A DNA stretch of 9,659 bases from Rickettsiales bacterium (GTDB taxonomy: Bacteria; Pseudomonadota; Alphaproteobacteria; Rickettsiales; Anaplasmataceae). The notes beneath the pieces were generated by a model that saw only the letters and a list, made by a program, of their open reading frames with translations, did no database searches and was not told the origin of the DNA. The stretch lies in NCBI GenBank assembly GCA_031284675.1, contig JAITXQ010000052.1:1-9659 (forward strand), given 5' to 3'. Both the position numbers and the translations under genes were made by a program. Below are positions 9,152 to 9,659 of this stretch, in pieces (positions within the stretch are counted from its first letter, which is position 1; every line of letters begins with the position of its first letter).

Positions 9152-9388
9152 GCTGAAACGCGCTTATAAAGCGTTCAAGACATCACCCAACGTCAAATTT
9201 TAAAATAGAGAGTGAATAACTAGCTACCACGGGATTTCTTTGCCTTTTTTTTCTACTTAGTAAATTTCTTAAACATTTAAGCTAAGGTTAATTGCACTTA
9301 AAAGCAGCTAAATTGCAGCGTTTAAGGCTTAAAAAACGCCAATACTGAAAATAGACAGTGACTAGGGTTTCTTTTGCCTTTTTTTAGG
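9151..9388 (+). repeat. Diverged tandem duplication ending in GCC plus T run
   Basis: Two related segments follow each other: about 9151-9248 and 9307-9385. Each begins AGCTRAA, contains a GCG/CGC hairpin (CGCTT-ATA-AAGCG at 9161-9173; GCGTTT/AAACGC at 9319-9340), then AATAGA-AGTGA, CTAG, and ends with GGGATTTCTTTGCC plus eight T or GGGTTTCTTTTGCC plus seven T. A smaller echo, AGCTAAGGTTAATTGCA (9280-9296) and AGCTAAATTGCA (9307-9318), lies between. The copies align only with gaps. The T runs are long, but no stem adjoins them closely enough to call terminators. The stretch carries no gene. Confidence 0.45.
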
Positions 9389-9409
9389 TTATGCAAGAAG
9401 TCTAATGAT

Positions 9410-9444
9410 AAGATAAATTATATTTCATTAAAGTGATTTATCTT
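9410..9444. repeat. Inverted repeat at the original ankyrin stop
   Basis: AAGATAAAT (9410-9418) and ATTTATCTT (9436-9444) are perfectly complementary around a 17-bp loop. The repeat straddles the TGA (9434-9436) that would end the ankyrin gene without the inserted element. TATTTCA (9421-9427) and TGAAATA (9444-9450) form a competing pairing. No T run follows, so a terminator role is unproven. Confidence 0.3.
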
Positions 9445-9462
9445 GAAATATAAAGCAAGGCT

Positions 9463-9481
9463 GGCTTTGTTGTATAGCTAC
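9463..9481. other. Possible insertion-sequence terminus relic
   Basis: GGCTTTGTTGTATAGCTAC resembles the GGCTTTGTTG-type ends seen in some IS5-like elements. Its last 11 bases also occur at 163-173 near the left edge, in the same orientation. The rest of 9482-9535 shows no gene I can support. Confidence 0.25.
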
Positions 9482-9535
9482 TTATGAAGAGGGTAAATGG
9501 AAGAAATTCATTTGCAATCAAACTGTGCCCTGCGA

Positions 9536-9659
9536 TCCTTAAAACGCTAATTCTGGATTAAAAAGAGAATAGAAAAGGCAGGAGAGTAGGGTAAACTCAA
9601 CAAATACAAAAAAAATAGATGAGGTTATCCATGGAAGATATAACAAAACTGTTTTGTCT
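9536..9659 (+). mobile_element. Insertion sequence, 5' end (right copy, runs off window)
   Basis: Inverted copy of the left-edge element: 9543-9657 is the reverse complement of 1-115 with one difference, at 9628. The likely outer end is the TCCTTAA at 9536-9542. The leader contains GAGG (9621-9624) six bases before the transposase ATG. The two copies face outwards, with about 9.4 kb of unique sequence between their outer ends. Confidence 0.75.
9631..9659 (+). CDS. Transposase, N-terminal 9 codons only (cut by window edge)
   Basis: ATG at 9631 opens MEDITKLFC, preceded by a GAGG ribosome binding site at 9621-9624 with six-base spacing. The frame leaves the window after 29 bases. It is identical in coding sequence to the left-hand copy. 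The N-terminal pattern hints at an IS982-type DDE transposase, which cannot be confirmed from nine residues. Confidence 0.55.

Larger units (their letters stand above)
8932..9402. mobile_element. MITE-like element, 471 bp, inserted in the ankyrin gene
   Basis: Perfect 15-bp terminal inverted repeats GACTTCTTGCATAAC (8932-8946) and GTTATGCAAGAAGTC (9388-9402) bound a segment with no transposase. Each end is flanked by TA (8930-8931 and 9403-9404), as expected for a two-base target duplication. Excision with one TA restores the ankyrin frame for ten codons, which independently supports insertion. TA duplication suits an IS630/Tc1-type or some IS5-type transposases, which would have to act in trans; which one cannot be decided here. 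The interior holds a promoter, a short hydrophobic-peptide frame, a diverged tandem duplication and T runs. Confidence 0.72.

Overview
The window looks like a piece of a Wolbachia-type genome (Rickettsiales, Alphaproteobacteria). The basis is the very A+T-rich sequence, the mix of compact housekeeping genes with an ankyrin-repeat gene and a Msp2/Wsp-like surface antigen, the insertion-sequence ends at both edges, and a dispersed-type ATTCCAGCGC palindrome beside gyrB. No strain can be named from the sequence alone.

Layout from left to right. Positions 1-123 are the 5' end of an insertion sequence whose transposase runs leftwards out of the window. A palindrome (190-212) and the 3' end of gyrB (256-2643, minus) follow. 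A non-coding gap with a possible gene remnant and a hairpin leads to a plus-strand lipoprotein secretin of the PilQ/MshL type (2927-4453). It meets, tail to tail with 7 bp between, a minus-strand outer-membrane surface antigen (4461-5435). That antigen lies 45 bp downstream of mtaB (5481-6716, minus), a radical-SAM tRNA methylthiotransferase. On the other side of a divergent promoter region is rplY-pth (6865-8018, plus), overlapping by one base. Next comes an ankyrin-repeat gene (8187-8945), then a non-coding accessory stretch, and finally a second copy of the same insertion-sequence end (9536-9659) in the opposite orientation, its transposase running rightwards out of the window.

The most informative structure is at 8932-9402. 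It is a 471-bp segment with perfect 15-bp terminal inverted repeats and flanking TA dinucleotides, sitting in the 3' end of the ankyrin gene. Its left repeat supplies the present stop codon. Removing the segment with one TA rejoins the reading frame, which then runs ten more codons to TGA. This is how a MITE or transposase-less insertion-sequence derivative would look. Inside it are a near-consensus promoter (TTGACA, 16 bp, TATCAT), a short frame for a basic, single-membrane-span peptide, and a diverged tandem duplication ending in GCC plus a T run.

Functionally the window joins core information genes (gyrase B, ribosomal protein L25, peptidyl-tRNA hydrolase, tRNA modification) with three envelope or host-interface candidates: the secretin, the surface antigen and the ankyrin protein. 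No further secretion or pilus genes are present here to explain the secretin. The two inverted insertion-sequence copies bracket all of this and could support inversion of the whole segment.
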